The position numbers and the translations under genes are program-made. A DNA stretch of 64,000 nt, from the NCBI GenBank assembly GCA_964476565.1, contig CAYZBG010000017.1, positions 5,591-69,590 of the forward strand, in the 5' to 3' direction. The DNA is from CAMAXB01 sp964476565. GTDB taxonomy: Bacteria > Verrucomicrobiota > Verrucomicrobiia > Opitutales > Opitutaceae. Positions 7,916 through 16,081 of this stretch are shown here, piece after piece. The notes under the pieces were generated by a model. It worked only from the letters and a program-made list of their open reading frames with translations, ran no database searches and was not told the DNA's origin. Position 1 is the stretch's first letter, and every line of letters starts with the position of its first letter.

Positions 7916-8362
7916 TCAGTCGCGGTGGCTGTAGCTGCGGGATGAATACCCGCGGGAGTGGCTCGAGACCCAGACGCGTTCGACGCGCCATTCGTAACGG
8001 CCGGGAACGTGGTAGCGGACCTTGCAGCCGCGTTCGTAGCGGGTGCCCCAATACCCGGGCACCCACACCTTCACGCGGACGGTGTCCCAGTAGCCGTGGC
8101 GATGATCGCGATCGTCGCGGTAGCCGTAGCCGTGGCCGCGACGATGGTCGTAGCGATCATGGCGGTCATCGTGGCGGTGGCTGACTTCGACCTCGACGGC
8201 CGGGCCGCGGTGGTGGTCGCGATCGTTGATGATCTGACCGACGATCAGGCCCCCGAGAAAGCCGCCGAGGGCGGCGACACCCTCGGAGTCCGCCTTCGCG
8301 GGGGCCGGGGTGAAGGTGAGGGCGGTGGCGCTAAGCATGGAGAGCAAGGCGAGGTTTTTCAT
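7916..8362 (-). CDS. Exported His/Asp/Arg-rich protein
   Basis: A 148-residue protein with a signal peptide (about residues 1-24, ending AKA), a short Gly/Ile-rich segment (GGFLGGLIVGQII) like a glycine zipper, then a region near residues 50-90 dominated by His, Asp, Arg, Gly and Tyr. The C-terminal half has aromatic/basic patches with VWVPGYWGTRYERG, as in small surface proteins of the YXWGXW type. The DNA of the His-rich part is a visibly repetitive cgatcatggcgg-like tract. The composition suggests metal or polyanion binding, unproven. It sits between the sigma-linked exported protein and the anti-sigma factor. Confidence 0.7.
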   Translation of the reverse strand: MKNLALLSMLSATALTFTPAPAKADSEGVAALGGFLGGLIVGQIINDRDHHRGPAVEVEVSHRHDDRHDRYDHRRGHGYGYRDDRDHRHGYWDTVRVKVWVPGYWGTRYERGCKVRYHVPGRYEWRVERVWVSSHSRGYSSRSYSHRD

Positions 8363-8466
8363 GGGTTTTCCAAGGTTGGTTTGTCCTTGGGACGTACCTC
8401 GCCGCGGGTTTATTCACTCCGGGCGGGCCGTGTGTTCAACACCATGGAAAACCGTGGGTTAGGGCA

Positions 8467-8907
8467 TCAGTTGCCGATCACGATCACGGCGTAGACCTCG
8501 CCGTCGCCCTTGCGCGGGCCGCCCAGGACGGCGGGCACGCCGGGCCGGAGCGACAGCCCGGACTGCATGAGCACGCGACCCTCGTCGGACCAGCGCACGT
8601 TGACCCGGATGCCGCCGGCGCCGGCCGACTCGGCATCGAGGTCGAGCCGGTGTCCGTCCCCGAGCGAGACCGGACCCTTGCCGGGTACGGCGAGGGAGAC
8701 CGATCCTTCACCGACGTAGCGATAGCTCTCGAACCGCAGGATGCGCCGGAGCGTCGGTTCGAAGGCCGCGAGGCGGCGGTCGCTCTGGCCCTTCTCGTTC
8801 GAGGCGGTGACGAGGATGGCGCGGATGCGGGCTTCATCTGCGGCGCGGGCGACGGGAGCCACGGCGGAGAGCGCGAAGAGGACGAGCGCGATGCGGAGCG
8901 TGTTCAT
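8467..8907 (-). CDS. Exported protein coupled to the ECF sigma factor
   Basis: A 146-residue protein with a signal peptide (cleavage probably after ARA near residue 22). The mature part is predicted beta-rich and contains no motif I recognise. Its ATG overlaps the stop codon of the sigma-factor gene by four bases (ATGA), so the two are translationally coupled and probably functionally linked, perhaps as an envelope target or signal component. The same gene pair may be common in relatives, but I cannot check that here. The 104 bp after it, before the His-rich gene, hold a small CCAAGG/CCTTGG inverted repeat only. Confidence 0.7.
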   Translation of the reverse strand: MNTLRIALVLFALSAVAPVARAADEARIRAILVTASNEKGQSDRRLAAFEPTLRRILRFESYRYVGEGSVSLAVPGKGPVSLGDGHRLDLDAESAGAGGIRVNVRWSDEGRVLMQSGLSLRPGVPAVLGGPRKGDGEVYAVIVIGN

Positions 8908-9494
8908 GGGGATTCCTTGAGTTTCTTCGCCAGGGTTCGGCGGGCATGGTGGAGTCTGGACATAACGGTGCCAATGGGAATGCCAGCGGCGCGGGCGATT
9001 TCTTCGTAGGAGAGTCCTTGCACCTCGCGCAGCGCGAGCACGGTGCGGTGCAGGGGCGGCAGGGAGGCCAGGGCGGCGTTGAAGCGGGCCAGCCGGTCGC
9101 CGTGCTCCAGATCCTCCCGCGGCGTGTCGTCGACGGCCGGCTCGGGCACAGCGGGGGCTTCATCGTCGTCCGAACCGCCGAAGGGCAGGAAGCGATCGTA
9201 CCACCGCCGCCGCTTGCGCAGATGGTCGAGGGCGCGGCGGACAGCGATCGGGTGGACCCAGGTGGTGAACCGCGCTTCGCCGCGAAATTCCGGCAGCTTT
9301 TTCCAAATGGTGAGCCAGACCTCCTGGCAGATGTCGCGGGCATCGTGATCGTGGCGCACGATCGAGGCGACTAGGCGGAACACGGGTTCGTAGTGCGCCT
9401 GCATCAGCTCGCCGAAGGCCGCTTCGTCCCCCGCCTGGGCGCGCCGGATCAGGTCGGGCACGACGTCCGGTGAAGGTGAAGCGGAGGTATCCAC
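8904..9494 (-). CDS. ECF-type RNA polymerase sigma factor
   Basis: A 196-residue sigma-70 family protein with region 2 at about residues 12-80 (FRLVASIVRHDHDARDICQE, then FRGEARFTTWV) and region 4 at about 130-185 (SYEEIARAAGIPIGTVMSR). Regions 1.2 and 3 are absent, as in ECF factors. No good ATG exists: the reading frame reaches back to a TTG inside the aldolase terminator, so I take the GTG at 9492-9494. An acidic linker (GGSDDDEAPAVPEPAVDD) separates the domains. It heads a minus-strand cassette with two exported proteins and a zinc-finger anti-sigma factor, suggesting envelope-stress control. The start codon is uncertain. Confidence 0.9.
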   Translation of the reverse strand: MDTSASPSPDVVPDLIRRAQAGDEAAFGELMQAHYEPVFRLVASIVRHDHDARDICQEVWLTIWKKLPEFRGEARFTTWVHPIAVRRALDHLRKRRRWYDRFLPFGGSDDDEAPAVPEPAVDDTPREDLEHGDRLARFNAALASLPPLHRTVLALREVQGLSYEEIARAAGIPIGTVMSRLHHARRTLAKKLKESP

Positions 9495-9561
9495 GGTGTA
9501 AGACGAAGACCGGACGGGGCGGCCGGCGGTTCCGCGCGCGGCGTCGCGGAGAAGCGGACAC

Positions 9562-9589
9562 AAAAAACCCCGCGTCGCAAGACGCGGGG
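9562..9589 (-). terminator. Intrinsic terminator of the aldolase gene
   Basis: A perfect 9-bp stem, CCCCGCGTC at 9568-9576 and GACGCGGGG at 9581-9589, closes a GCAA tetraloop of the stable GNRA class. Read on the minus strand it is followed at once by six Ts. It lies 25 bp beyond the aldolase stop codon and about 70 bp before the sigma-factor start. This is the clearest intrinsic terminator in the window. Confidence 0.93.
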
Positions 9590-9614
9590 CGAAAGGCAGG
9601 CGGTGCCGCGGGGC

Positions 9615-10565
9615 TTACTTGCCGAGGCTCTTGCGCAGGTCGTCGAGCTGGCCGGCGGAGCCGAGCAGCTGGTTGCGGCTGGCAATGAACTTGGCGTACT
9701 CGGTCATGAAGATCTTGCCCGGCGGGCGGAAATCGAAGTCACCCGGCTTGTCGCGGAAGAACTCGCGGTGCACGCGGGTCCAGACCAGGCGGCCGTCGGT
9801 GTCGATGTTGATCTTGGTCACGCCGCGCTTGGCAGCGGGAAGGTACTCGTTCACGTCGACGCCCATCGAATCCTGGATCTTGCCACCGGCGGCGTTGATG
9901 CGGGCGACCTCGTCCTGCGGGACGGAGGACGAACCGTGCATGACGAGCGGGAAGCCGGGCAGGCGGGCCTTGATCTTGTCGAGCACGTCGAAGTGCAGGG
10001 ACTGCTTGCCCTTGAACTTGAAGGCGCCGTGGGAGGTGCCGATGGCGCAGGCGAGGGAGTCGCAGCCGGTGAGTTTCACGAACTGCTCGGCTTCGGCCGG
10101 GTCGGTGAGGCAGGCGTTGCCTTCCTCGACCTTGATGTCCTCTTCGACGCCGCCGAGCATGCCGAGCTCGGCCTCGACGGAGATGCCCTTGGCGTGGGCC
10201 CGCTGCACGACGCGCTTGGTGATCGCGACGTTCTGGTCGAACGGATCGTGCGACGCGTCGATCATCACGGAGCTGAAGAAGCCGGAGTCGATGCAGTCGT
10301 AGCAAGTCTGCTCGTCACCGTGGTCGAGGTGCACCGCGAAGATGGCCTCGGGGAAGATCTCGCCGGCCGAGCGGATGATGGCCTCGAGCATGCGCTTGTC
10401 CGTGTAGCTGCGCGCGCCCTTGGAAATCTGGATGATGAAGGGGGCCTTCGAGTCGATGCAGCCGCGAAAAAGGCCCATGGCCTGCTCGGCGTTGTTGATG
10501 TTGTAGGCGCCGATGGCGTACTTGCCGTAGGCGTGTTTGAACAGTTGGGCGGTGGTGACGATCAT
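9615..10565 (-). CDS. fba: Class II fructose-bisphosphate aldolase
   Basis: A 316-residue zinc-dependent aldolase of glycolysis and gluconeogenesis that cleaves or forms fructose 1,6-bisphosphate. Metal and substrate motifs are all visible: AVHLDHGD (first His and catalytic Asp), VEAELGMLGG, GTSHGAFKF, LVMHGSSSVP and KINIDTDGR. The glycine-rich insert between FEVEAELG and the third His is of ordinary length for this subgroup. The ATG at 10563-10565 starts MIVTTAQLFKHAYG. It is a single-gene unit: the strong terminator at 9562-9589 follows it and a purine/pyrimidine-asymmetric inverted repeat precedes it. Confidence 0.95.
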   Translation of the reverse strand: MIVTTAQLFKHAYGKYAIGAYNINNAEQAMGLFRGCIDSKAPFIIQISKGARSYTDKRMLEAIIRSAGEIFPEAIFAVHLDHGDEQTCYDCIDSGFFSSVMIDASHDPFDQNVAITKRVVQRAHAKGISVEAELGMLGGVEEDIKVEEGNACLTDPAEAEQFVKLTGCDSLACAIGTSHGAFKFKGKQSLHFDVLDKIKARLPGFPLVMHGSSSVPQDEVARINAAGGKIQDSMGVDVNEYLPAAKRGVTKINIDTDGRLVWTRVHREFFRDKPGDFDFRPPGKIFMTEYAKFIASRNQLLGSAGQLDDLRKSLGK

Positions 10566-10640
10566 GGGTGCAAGGATGTGGCGGAGCGTAAGGTTACGTC
10601 CCGCCGAAACGGACGGGCAAGGGTATTCTCTGCGCCCGCC

Positions 10641-10739
10641 TCTCCGCCTCTTTCTCTCTCCTTCTTTCTCTTTCTCTTTCTCTCGGAGACGACGTGGCCG
10701 GGAGGAGGAAGAGGAAAGAGAAAGACTTACGAGAAAGAG
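10641..10739. repeat. Polypyrimidine/polypurine imperfect inverted repeat
   Basis: On the plus strand nearly pure C/T sequence (10641-10684, period about 6, CTTTCT) is followed after a short mixed spacer by nearly pure G/A sequence (10700-10739). Exact pairing arms include 10648-10656 with 10731-10739 (9 bp) and 10663-10674 with 10714-10725 (12 bp). It begins right at the stop codon of the upstream minus-strand gene and ends about 75 bp before the aldolase start. It could terminate the upstream transcript, form part of the aldolase leader, or adopt a triplex. Confidence 0.75.
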
Positions 10740-11732
10740 TTAGGGCGAAGCCGTCCCGCCGCGATTGGCCCGGCTGGCGTTGCGCAGGGCTTCGCCGATG
10801 TCGCGTTGTGCCTTCTGCTCGGCCTGGATCTGCTTGAGGCCCTCGAGTTGCGATTGGTTGAGCACGGACTGAGCCCGGGCGATCACCTCGTCGGTGATGC
10901 GAACCTGGCCGCCTTGCATGGCGCCGACCACGAAATCGCCACGGCCGGCAAACTCGGCACCTTCTCCCACCCGCGGAGTGCGGCTCCCGGTTTCCGCGAG
11001 GATGCGCACGAGCTGGTCCATCTGTGAACTCTGCAGGGGCGTGCTGGTGTAGCTCAGCTTGTTGGACAGCTGGCTGACCAGGGCGCGCTGCGGCTGGGTT
11101 TGCTCGTAAGTCTTGTACTCGGTGTAGGCCGCCTCGCCGAGCAGGCTGCGGATGCGCTCATCGGTCTGGGCCTGGGTTTCCTGCACCAGTTTGCGCAATT
11201 CGTCACGCGCCTCGCGGCCGTCGAGGCCCTGTTCGCGGGCGGCGGCCATGACGTCGGCGGCCGCGGTCTGGCGTTCGACCAGCAGGGCCTTGAACTCGTC
11301 CACCTGGGCCGGCGTGAGATTCAGGCGGCGGAAGAGGTCGGCGTAACGTTGGTCGAGCGCGCCCTTTTGCTGCGTGATCATGGCGCTCGCGAAGGCCGGA
11401 TCCTGCATGAGGGTGACCAACGGGTTGCCGCGACGGCCGGGGCCGCCCGCGGGTCCGCCGCGACGCTCCGCGATCGCCGTGGTCTCGCCACTGGCGTCGG
11501 CGGGAGCGACGTCGGCCGCGGGGGCCGGACCGGTGGGCTCGGCGAGGGGCTCGATCGGCGCCCGCTCGACGGCAGCGAGGCGGGCCTGCCATTCGGCGCG
11601 TTCGGCGGCGTTGCGCGCCGCGACGGCCTGCAACTCCTTGAGTTTCTGGTGTTGATGCCAGGCAAGTGCGCCTGCGCCGACCGTGGTGGCGGCGAGCAGG
11701 ACAGTCAGGAGAACAAGGGGGGAGGCCTTCAC
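10740..11732 (-). CDS. Membrane-anchored periplasmic protein, LTxxQ-like
   Basis: About 330 residues: an N-terminal membrane anchor (SPLVLLTVLLAATTVGAGALAW), an Ala/Pro-rich linker near residues 55-100, and a helical C-terminal part. The segment FRRLNLTPAQVDEFKALL looks like the LTxxQ motif of Spy/CpxP-type periplasmic chaperones, so a related fold is possible but not established. No ATG is available; GTG codons at 11750 and 11732 are both candidates, and I prefer 11732 because it directly precedes the hydrophobic segment. It follows topB by 33 bp or less on the same strand and is bounded downstream by the large purine/pyrimidine hairpin. Confidence 0.7.
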   Translation of the reverse strand: MKASPLVLLTVLLAATTVGAGALAWHQHQKLKELQAVAARNAAERAEWQARLAAVERAPIEPLAEPTGPAPAADVAPADASGETTAIAERRGGPAGGPGRRGNPLVTLMQDPAFASAMITQQKGALDQRYADLFRRLNLTPAQVDEFKALLVERQTAAADVMAAAREQGLDGREARDELRKLVQETQAQTDERIRSLLGEAAYTEYKTYEQTQPQRALVSQLSNKLSYTSTPLQSSQMDQLVRILAETGSRTPRVGEGAEFAGRGDFVVGAMQGGQVRITDEVIARAQSVLNQSQLEGLKQIQAEQKAQRDIGEALRNASRANRGGTASP

Positions 11733-11765
11733 GATAACAAGAAGACGCACACCCCCCGGGGGCAG

Positions 11766-14561
11766 TTACCGGGCGGGGAAATCGAACTCGGCCTTCTTCT
11801 TGTCCTTCGAGAGCGCGAGGTGCGCGCTGAACGTCGTGCCGCGCTTGGACAGGAAGCCCTCGATCAGGCCGGTTTTGCCGGTTTCGAGCAGGCGTTCGAT
11901 CTCTTCGGCGGGCAACTCCTTGCCGCAGAGGGTGCGTTTGACCTCGAAGACTGTGCGCGGGGAACCATCGGCCTGCGGCTTGACCACCACAAATGCGTCC
12001 TCCGTCTGGTAAAGTTCGCCGTCGTGGGCGCGGCTCTCGCCGAGTTTGAGCGCCTTGGTCAGGTCGAGCGGAGCCTTGGGCTTGCGCGGACCCTTGCCGG
12101 CGCCGCCTTCGCGCGGTTTGCGGGGCGGGAACTCCCAGGCGATCTTCGGACCCTGGCGCAGGAGGAACGCGTCGAAGGGCCGGCCCTTCTTGGAGATGAA
12201 GCCCTCGATCAGGCCAGTCTTGCCCTTCTCGATGAGGTCGATGGCCATCTCGCGCGTGATCGGCTTCTGGCACATGAGGCGGCCGACGCTGAACGTCTGT
12301 TTCCAGCCGTCGCCGTCGCGTTCGCGCAGCAGGTAATTGGTCGGACCTTCGCAGAGCTCGGCGCCGGTCTTCGGATCGGTCCAGAACGGTTCGAGCGTGT
12401 TGACGTCGACCTTGCTGCCGAAATCGAGCTCCGCCTTCTTCTGGCCGGGCTTCTTCTCGTCGTCGACGATGCGGATTTTCGAGGGGAAACGGTTGCCGGT
12501 CTTGGCCGACACAAATCCGTCGAGCGGACCGATCTCTCCCGTCGCGACGAGGGCGCGCACCTCGGCTTCGTCGAGTTTGCGGCCGCTCATCACCTTGTAG
12601 ACCGTGAGCGTGCCGTCCTGCGACTTGAAGCCGCGCAGGGTCTCGTACATCGGCTTGCCGTCGGTGGGCGAGACGATGTCGGTGAGGCGCGAGTTGGACT
12701 CGTCTTCCTCGAAGGTCTTCGTGCGTTCGACGATGCCCTTGGTGACCTCGACGATCTCGCCCATGAACTGGGAGCGGGGGAACCGGCCCTGTTCCATCTG
12801 GCGCAGTTTGTACTCCCACTGGCCGGTCATGTCCGGCTTGGTCAGGGCGTCGGCCTTCACCGCGGTGAGAAACTCGAGCAGCGACTCGGCCTTCGTGGTC
12901 GGCACGAGTTCGCGCTGATTGCGCTCGAGGTACTTCTGGTTGATGAGGCCTTCGATCGTGTCGGCGCGCGTTGCCGGCGTGCCGAGGCCACGTTCCTTCA
13001 TCGCCTCTGCGAGTTCCTCGTCGTCGACGAGCTTGCCGGCGCCTTCCATGGCGGAGAGCAGCGTCGCTTCCGTATAGCGCGGCGGCGGCTTGGTCGTCTC
13101 CGCGTGCAACTTGGCCTCGACCGTGAGCGCCTTGGCGCCGTCCTCGGCGGTGAGCGCGGGGAGGGCCTTGGAGTCCGGCGAATCGTCGTCGACCGTAGCC
13201 TTGCCGTAAACGGCGAGCCAGCCGGGCACGGTCAGCACCTTGCCCTCGGTCTTGAAGTCGTGTCCGGGGGCGACCGTGCTGATGCGCGTGGTGACGTCGA
13301 ACTCGGCGGACGGGAAGAAGGTCGCGACGAAGCGGCGCGCGATCATGTCGTAGATCTTGGCCTCCATCTCGTCGAGGTTGCCCGGCACCGTCGTGGTCGG
13401 GATGATGGCAAAGTGGTCCGAGATCTGCGCGTTGTTGAAGATGCGCTTGTTGGGCCGGAGCCAGCCCTCGTTGAGCACGGTCTGCGCGTGCTTGCCGAGA
13501 TCGCCGGGCAGCACGGACAGCGTCTGCCGGCAGGTGGGAATGTAGTCCTCGGGCAGGGCGCGCGAATCGGTACGGGGGTAGGTGATGACCTTGTGCCGCT
13601 CGTACAACGCCTGAGCGATCTGGAGCGTGCGCCGGGCGGGCAGACCGAAGCGACCGTTGGCCTCGCGCTGCAAGGTGGTGAGGTCGTAAAGGCGCGGGCT
13701 GGCCTGGCTCGAGGCCTTCTTTTCCTCGCGCACGGCGGCGGGCGGCTTGCCGGCGCAGGCGGCGAGCACGGCCTCGGCAACGGCCTGGTCCCAGACGCGA
13801 TCGATGCGGTCGTGTTCGTCGTTCTCCGCCTTCTTGAACTGGGGACGCTGGTAGGTGCCTTCGTAGGTGCCCTTGGCGATCTGGAACTGGGCGGTGATGC
13901 GCCAGAACGGACGCGGCTTGAAATTCCGGATCTCAAGTTCGCGGGCGAAGACGATGGCGAGGGTCGGGGTCTGCACGCGACCGACGGAGGCCACGTTGCC
14001 CGCGCGGGAGCCGAACATGCGCTTGGTGATGGCGCGCGTGCCGTTGATGCCGATGAGCCAGTCGCTCTCGCTGCGGCAGCGGGCGGCGTCGGCCAGGCCG
14101 GCCATCTGTTCTCCGTCGCGCAGATTCTTGAAGGCGGCCTGGATGCCCTCGGTCGTCATCGTCTGCATCCAGGCGCGCTTCACGGGCAGCTTCGTCTTGG
14201 CGAGCTGGTACAGGTAGGCGAAGATGAGCTCGCCCTCGCGCCCGGCGTCACAGGCGTTGATCACCTGGTCGATGTCCTTCCGCGCGAGCAGCTTCTTCAG
14301 CTGGTCGAAGCGGTCTTTCGAATCGGCAATGGGCTTGAGGCCAAATTTTTCCGGAATGATTGGCAGCGTCTCCAGCCGCCAGAATCCGTACTTCTTCTTG
14401 TCGATGTCCTCCGGCATCTCGAGTTCCACGAGGTGGCCGACCGCCGACGAGATCACGAACTCGTCGTTTTCATAGTGGTCGCCTTTTTTTGGAACTTTGC
14501 CGAGCGCACGGGCCAGATCGGCCGCGACGGACGGCTTCTCGGCGATGATGAGAGACTTCAT
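11766..14561 (-). CDS. topB: DNA topoisomerase III (type IA)
   Basis: A 931-residue type IA topoisomerase that passes single strands to decatenate or relax DNA. The Toprim part has AEKPS near residue 7 and CDAGREGE at 104-111; the active-site tyrosine is Y328 in VITYPRTDSR. The core ends near residue 640. Beyond it are three copies of the family C-terminal repeat, beginning SGRKLDEAEVRALV, CQKPITREMAIDLI and CGKELPAEEIERLL, each with a G-x-I/L-G/D-G-F core, in place of Cys4 zinc fingers. A basic linker (REGGAGKGPRKPKAP) lies between repeats two and three. Family length is usually 650-900, so this is at the long end. The ATG is at 14559-14561. Confidence 0.94.
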   Translation of the reverse strand: MKSLIIAEKPSVAADLARALGKVPKKGDHYENDEFVISSAVGHLVELEMPEDIDKKKYGFWRLETLPIIPEKFGLKPIADSKDRFDQLKKLLARKDIDQVINACDAGREGELIFAYLYQLAKTKLPVKRAWMQTMTTEGIQAAFKNLRDGEQMAGLADAARCRSESDWLIGINGTRAITKRMFGSRAGNVASVGRVQTPTLAIVFARELEIRNFKPRPFWRITAQFQIAKGTYEGTYQRPQFKKAENDEHDRIDRVWDQAVAEAVLAACAGKPPAAVREEKKASSQASPRLYDLTTLQREANGRFGLPARRTLQIAQALYERHKVITYPRTDSRALPEDYIPTCRQTLSVLPGDLGKHAQTVLNEGWLRPNKRIFNNAQISDHFAIIPTTTVPGNLDEMEAKIYDMIARRFVATFFPSAEFDVTTRISTVAPGHDFKTEGKVLTVPGWLAVYGKATVDDDSPDSKALPALTAEDGAKALTVEAKLHAETTKPPPRYTEATLLSAMEGAGKLVDDEELAEAMKERGLGTPATRADTIEGLINQKYLERNQRELVPTTKAESLLEFLTAVKADALTKPDMTGQWEYKLRQMEQGRFPRSQFMGEIVEVTKGIVERTKTFEEDESNSRLTDIVSPTDGKPMYETLRGFKSQDGTLTVYKVMSGRKLDEAEVRALVATGEIGPLDGFVSAKTGNRFPSKIRIVDDEKKPGQKKAELDFGSKVDVNTLEPFWTDPKTGAELCEGPTNYLLRERDGDGWKQTFSVGRLMCQKPITREMAIDLIEKGKTGLIEGFISKKGRPFDAFLLRQGPKIAWEFPPRKPREGGAGKGPRKPKAPLDLTKALKLGESRAHDGELYQTEDAFVVVKPQADGSPRTVFEVKRTLCGKELPAEEIERLLETGKTGLIEGFLSKRGTTFSAHLALSKDKKKAEFDFPAR

Positions 14562-14694
14562 GAAGACGCGAGCGGTTACGCCCCGTCGCGGCGAATTTCA
14601 AGACATAGTTTTGCGACGGCGTTCCGGCGCCAGTCGGAAAGCGTGCGGATTTGTGATTCCCACCGCGCTCTGGCGCGGGCATCGATGAGGTCGC

Positions 14695-16014
14695 ATGACG
14701 TTCAGTTCCCTTGGCTTGTCCGATCCCCTGGTGCGCGCGGTCACGGAGTCGCGTTACCTGACGCCGACGCCGGTGCAGGCCGCGGCGATTCCGCCGATTC
14801 TCGGCGGGGCGGACGTGCTCGTCTCGGCGCAGACCGGCTCGGGCAAGACGGCCGCGTACGTGCTGCCTGTGCTCGAACGCCTCGCGGCGGACCGGCGTGC
14901 GGTGCGTCATGCGCGCGTGCTCGTGCTCGTGCCGACGCGGGAACTCGCCGTGCAGGTCGGGGCGGCGATTCGCACCTACGCGCGTTTTTTCGCCCGGCCC
15001 TTTCGCACCCAGGTTCTCTTTGGCGGCGTGTCGCTCAATCCGCAGATGATGGCGCTGCGCGGTGGCGCGGATTTCGTCGTGGCCTCGCCGGGCCGTCTGC
15101 TCGACCTCGTTGCCCGCAACGCCCTCAAACTCGGTGAGGTGGAAACGCTCGTGCTTGACGAAGCGGATCGGCTGCTCGCCGCCGGGTTCGCCGACGAACT
15201 CGCGGCCGTGCTGCGCCAGCTGCCGGCGCGCCGCCAGAACCTGCTTTTCTCTGCCACGATGCCGCCGGAGGTGGAGACGCTCGCGGCGCAGCTGTTGCGC
15301 TCGCCCGTGCGCATCGACGTGCCGTCCGCGCCCGAGACCGCGCCCGACATCCGGCAGCGCGTGATCGAGGTGGACGCGCCCCGGCGCACGCAGTTGCTCA
15401 TCCGCCTGATCCGGGAAGCCGGCTGGAAACGCGTACTGGTGTTTGTGGCGACCAAGTACGCCACCGAGCATGTCGCGGAGAAACTGCGCAAAGCCGGACT
15501 GAATGCGGGCGCGTTGCACGGCGACCTCAGTCAAGGCACGCGCATGAGCGTCCTCGACGACTTCGCTGCGGGTCGGCTCGCGGTCCTGCTGGCGACGGAT
15601 GTGGCGGCGCGCGGACTCGACATCGTCGGGCTGCCGGCGGTGGTGAACTTCGACTTGCCGCGCTCGACCGATGATTACCTGCACCGGATCGGACGGACGG
15701 GCCGCGCCGGGGCGACCGGCACTGCGGTGAGTTTTGTCAGCGCGGCCACGCACGCCCATTTCCGGCTGATCGAGAAACGCCACGGACTCGACCTGCCGCG
15801 CGAACAGGTGCCCGGCTTCGAGCCCGCCGAACTCGCGGTTCCTCCGCCGCCCACGGGCGGAGTGAAAGGCCGGCGCAAGAGCAAGAAGGACAAGGCCCGC
15901 GAGGCGGCCGGCCAAGAGACCCGTCCGCGGGTGGAGGATCCGGCGCGGCTGGTGCCGACCGTGTCATGGACACGGCGTCTGCGATCCGACCGACCGCGCC
16001 CGCCCGGGCGTTGA
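14695..16014 (+). CDS. DEAD-box ATP-dependent RNA helicase, RhlE-like
   Basis: A 439-residue RNA helicase. The motifs appear in order: Q motif (TPTPVQAAAIP, residues 23-33), motif I AQTGSGKT, Ia PTRELAVQ, GG, Ib ASPGR, II DEADR, III SAT, then domain 2 with VFVATKYATE, ATDVAARGLD and HRIGRTGR. The C-terminal tail (from about residue 385) is basic and ends RRLRSDRPRPPGR, the usual RNA-binding tail of the RhlE group. The ATG at 14695 is preceded by a GATGAGGT purine run, one of the few Shine-Dalgarno-like sites here. It is divergent from topB across 133 bp. Confidence 0.94.
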   Translation: MTFSSLGLSDPLVRAVTESRYLTPTPVQAAAIPPILGGADVLVSAQTGSGKTAAYVLPVLERLAADRRAVRHARVLVLVPTRELAVQVGAAIRTYARFFARPFRTQVLFGGVSLNPQMMALRGGADFVVASPGRLLDLVARNALKLGEVETLVLDEADRLLAAGFADELAAVLRQLPARRQNLLFSATMPPEVETLAAQLLRSPVRIDVPSAPETAPDIRQRVIEVDAPRRTQLLIRLIREAGWKRVLVFVATKYATEHVAEKLRKAGLNAGALHGDLSQGTRMSVLDDFAAGRLAVLLATDVAARGLDIVGLPAVVNFDLPRSTDDYLHRIGRTGRAGATGTAVSFVSAATHAHFRLIEKRHGLDLPREQVPGFEPAELAVPPPPTGGVKGRRKSKKDKAREAAGQETRPRVEDPARLVPTVSWTRRLRSDRPRPPGR

Positions 16015-16081
16015 ACTATCTAAGCGAACTCGCGTCGTGCGTCGCTTGCCGTCGGGCGCCGGGTGGAATAACGCCTGATCG

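Noticed and set aside
7958..8494. Plus-strand frame rich in Val/Ala opposite the His-rich gene
   Set aside because: The hydrophobic look arises from reading the repetitive His/Asp/Arg codons on the other strand; no start context and no family.
9495..9563. TTG start of the sigma factor at 9563
   Set aside because: It lies inside the T-run of the aldolase terminator and the extra residues are not sigma-like; GTG at 9494 is better.
11100..15137. Open frame of 1345 codons on the plus strand, antisense to topoisomerase III
   Set aside because: It has no recognisable domain, shadows an unmistakable gene and follows from GC-rich codon bias. The same holds for long antisense frames at 19276-22968, 27618-29708, 30014-31354, 32594-35179, 39884-42820, 42902-45760, 55064-57601 and 60895-62988.
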